A stretch of DNA of 64,000 nt, taken from NCBI GenBank assembly GCA_018266845.1, contig JAFDZO010000006.1, positions 1,014 to 65,013 on the forward strand. Direction: 5' to 3'. The notes below the pieces were generated by a model, which worked only from the letters and a program-made list of their open reading frames with translations, did no database searches and was not told where the DNA came from. Within the stretch, counting starts at the first letter, position 1, and each line of letters starts with the position of its first letter. Positions 63,028-64,000 of this stretch are shown piece by piece. Position numbers and translations under genes: made by a program. This DNA is from Bacteroidota bacterium. GTDB taxonomy: Bacteria > Bacteroidota > Ignavibacteria > Tepidaquicellales > Tepidaquicellaceae.

Positions 63028-64000
63028 TTAAACTTTACTTAAAGCGTTTCCGATGTCATTTTCCAAATCATATACATTTTCCACGCCTATAGAAAGCCGT
63101 ATTAGTTTATCGGTAATATTCATTGCTGCTCTGTGATGCGGCTCAACACCTGCATGAGTCATGGTTGCAGGATGCTCTCCAAGCGATTCCGTGCTGCCGA
63201 GACTTACGGCAAGCTTTACCAGTTTAAGATTATTTAAAAATGTAAATGCTTCCTTCTCCCCGCCCTTTATATCGAACGATACCATCGCTCCGGGAGAAGA
63301 GCACTGTCTTTTGTAAATTTCGTACTGCTCATCATCTGCGCTTAACAATCCGGGATAATAAACCTTCTCAACTTTCGGATGATTGTTTAAAAAGTTTGCA
63401 ATCACCTCGGCGTTTTTCGCCTGCTGCTCCATCCTTACTTTTAGTGTTTCAAGGCTGCGCAGCAAAAGCCATCCCGTCCATGGTCCCGCCATGTTTCCGA
63501 GAAAAGTTCTTAAATTTTTTATTCTCGTCATAACTTCTTTCGAGCCGAGGCAAGCCCCTGCAATTACGTCGCTATGCCCGCCGATATATTTCGTTGCCGA
63601 ATACAAAACAAAATCCGCTCCCAGATTTAAAGGATGCTGCCACAAGGGTCCCATATATGTATTATCAACTGCAAGATAAACTTTTTTATCTTCGCGGGAA
63701 TATTTTTCAGCAATCTCTTTGCAGCACTGAATATCTATTAAATCATTCGTGGGGTTAGCAGGCGTTTCAAGATAAATCATAGCAAGCTTATCTGCCTTGC
63801 CTGAGTTTTCTATAAGCGCAGTCATATCTTCGTATGTTTGCCTCGGCTTAAATTCAATTACATCAATTCCTATTTTCGGCAGAAAGTGATTTACGAAATG
63901 GTCAGTGCCTCCGTATAGCGGACTGCTAACCATAAGCAAATCACCGGGCGAAAGAAACTCAAGCAGCAGAGTTGAAATGGCAGACATGCCGCTTTCAAAA
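63028..64000 (-). CDS. PLP-dependent trans-sulphuration enzyme (Cys/Met metabolism family), partial
   Basis: The last 324 or so residues; the frame continues past the right edge (F-E-S-G-M-S-A-I-S-T at the boundary, matching the S-G-M-A-A-I start of the PLP domain). It is a fold-type I enzyme: VSSPLYGGTDHFVNHFLPK, a Y-L-E-T-P-A-N-P-T motif, D-N-T-Y-M-G-P-L-W and the PLP lysine in YSATKYIGGHSDVIAGA. Near the end, SLGSTESLGEHPATMTHAGV is typical of methionine gamma-lyase and cystathionine gamma-synthase/lyase; the sequence leans to methionine gamma-lyase or cystathionine gamma-synthase but does not settle it. Followed by osmC after 13 nt. Confidence 0.9.
   Translation of the reverse strand, partial: FESGMSAISTLLLEFLSPGDLLMVSSPLYGGTDHFVNHFLPKIGIDVIEFKPRQTYEDMTALIENSGKADKLAMIYLETPANPTNDLIDIQCCKEIAEKYSREDKKVYLAVDNTYMGPLWQHPLNLGADFVLYSATKYIGGHSDVIAGACLGSKEVMTRIKNLRTFLGNMAGPWTGWLLLRSLETLKVRMEQQAKNAEVIANFLNNHPKVEKVYYPGLLSADDEQYEIYKRQCSSPGAMVSFDIKGGEKEAFTFLNNLKLVKLAVSLGSTESLGEHPATMTHAGVEPHHRAAMNITDKLIRLSIGVENVYDLENDIGNALSKV

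Overview
The window is AT-rich bacterial chromosome from the Bacteroidota/Chlorobiota/Ignavibacteriota (FCB) side of the tree, most likely Ignavibacteria-like. The evidence is a run of very large secreted proteins ending in type IX secretion (T9SS) type A sorting domains with the signature N-Y-P-N-P-F-N-P, a PorV/PorQ-like outer-membrane barrel, and Gram-negative envelope genes (split heptose genes rfaE1/rfaE2, TamB, LolA-like, DUF3108). Taxonomy is an inference from gene content. No rRNA, CRISPR array, phage or recognisable transposase gene was seen. One tRNA (Thr, CGT) is present. Most genes are on the minus strand.

Region 1 (1-10.6 kb, minus): one tightly packed seven-gene operon. It starts with a 1413-aa T9SS cargo (LruC-like domain plus FG-GAP propeller) and a PorV-like barrel. 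These are followed by a complete partner-switching set (REC-REC-PP2C phosphatase, STAS antagonist, HATPase anti-sigma-type kinase) interleaved with a family 2 glycosyltransferase and a sugar-nucleotidyltransferase fused to a bacterial sugar-transferase domain, which runs off the left edge. I read this as a regulated exopolysaccharide or surface-glycan module coupled to a secreted surface protein. It is the best candidate for an undescribed system here.

Region 2 (10.6-24 kb): mscL, a discrete plus-strand unit for a 32-aa hydrophobic peptide with a strong terminator, a CHAD protein, an outer-membrane barrel, and four T9SS cargo loci (sortilin/BNR-like propeller, parallel beta-helix, and two paralogues of which one is frameshifted). 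An unknown secreted protein sits alone on the plus strand.

Region 3 (24.6-32 kb): housekeeping and signalling genes: ahcY with tRNA-Thr attached to its 3' end, aspS, a sensorless hybrid histidine kinase, a stand-alone HPt protein, and 4-hydroxyphenylpyruvate dioxygenase.

Region 4 (32-43.6 kb): more secreted proteins: an HYDIN/FG-GAP cargo, two tandem paralogous zinc metallopeptidases, and a 944-aa protein with about twelve 27-residue G-N-D-x-Y repeats plus a HEAT-like tail.

Region 5 (43.8-64 kb): envelope and housekeeping genes: rfaE1-rfaE2-tamB-rnr (plus), convergent with a minus operon DUF2085-membrane protein-PHP-purF-pepP, then DedA, a flippase-like protein, LolA-like, DUF3108, an S41 protease, OsmC, and a partial PLP-dependent Cys/Met-metabolism enzyme.

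Intergenic DNA carries a MITE-like family of about 265-280 bp. It has CACACGAC-containing terminal inverted repeats and 10-bp target duplications, with three copies in both orientations, plus shorter relatives sharing an AACCGCAAAGAACGCAAA end module. Nearly every minus-strand transcription unit of the secreted-protein region ends in a clear G+C hairpin with a U tract. Several genes appear to start at TTG, GTG or even ATT.
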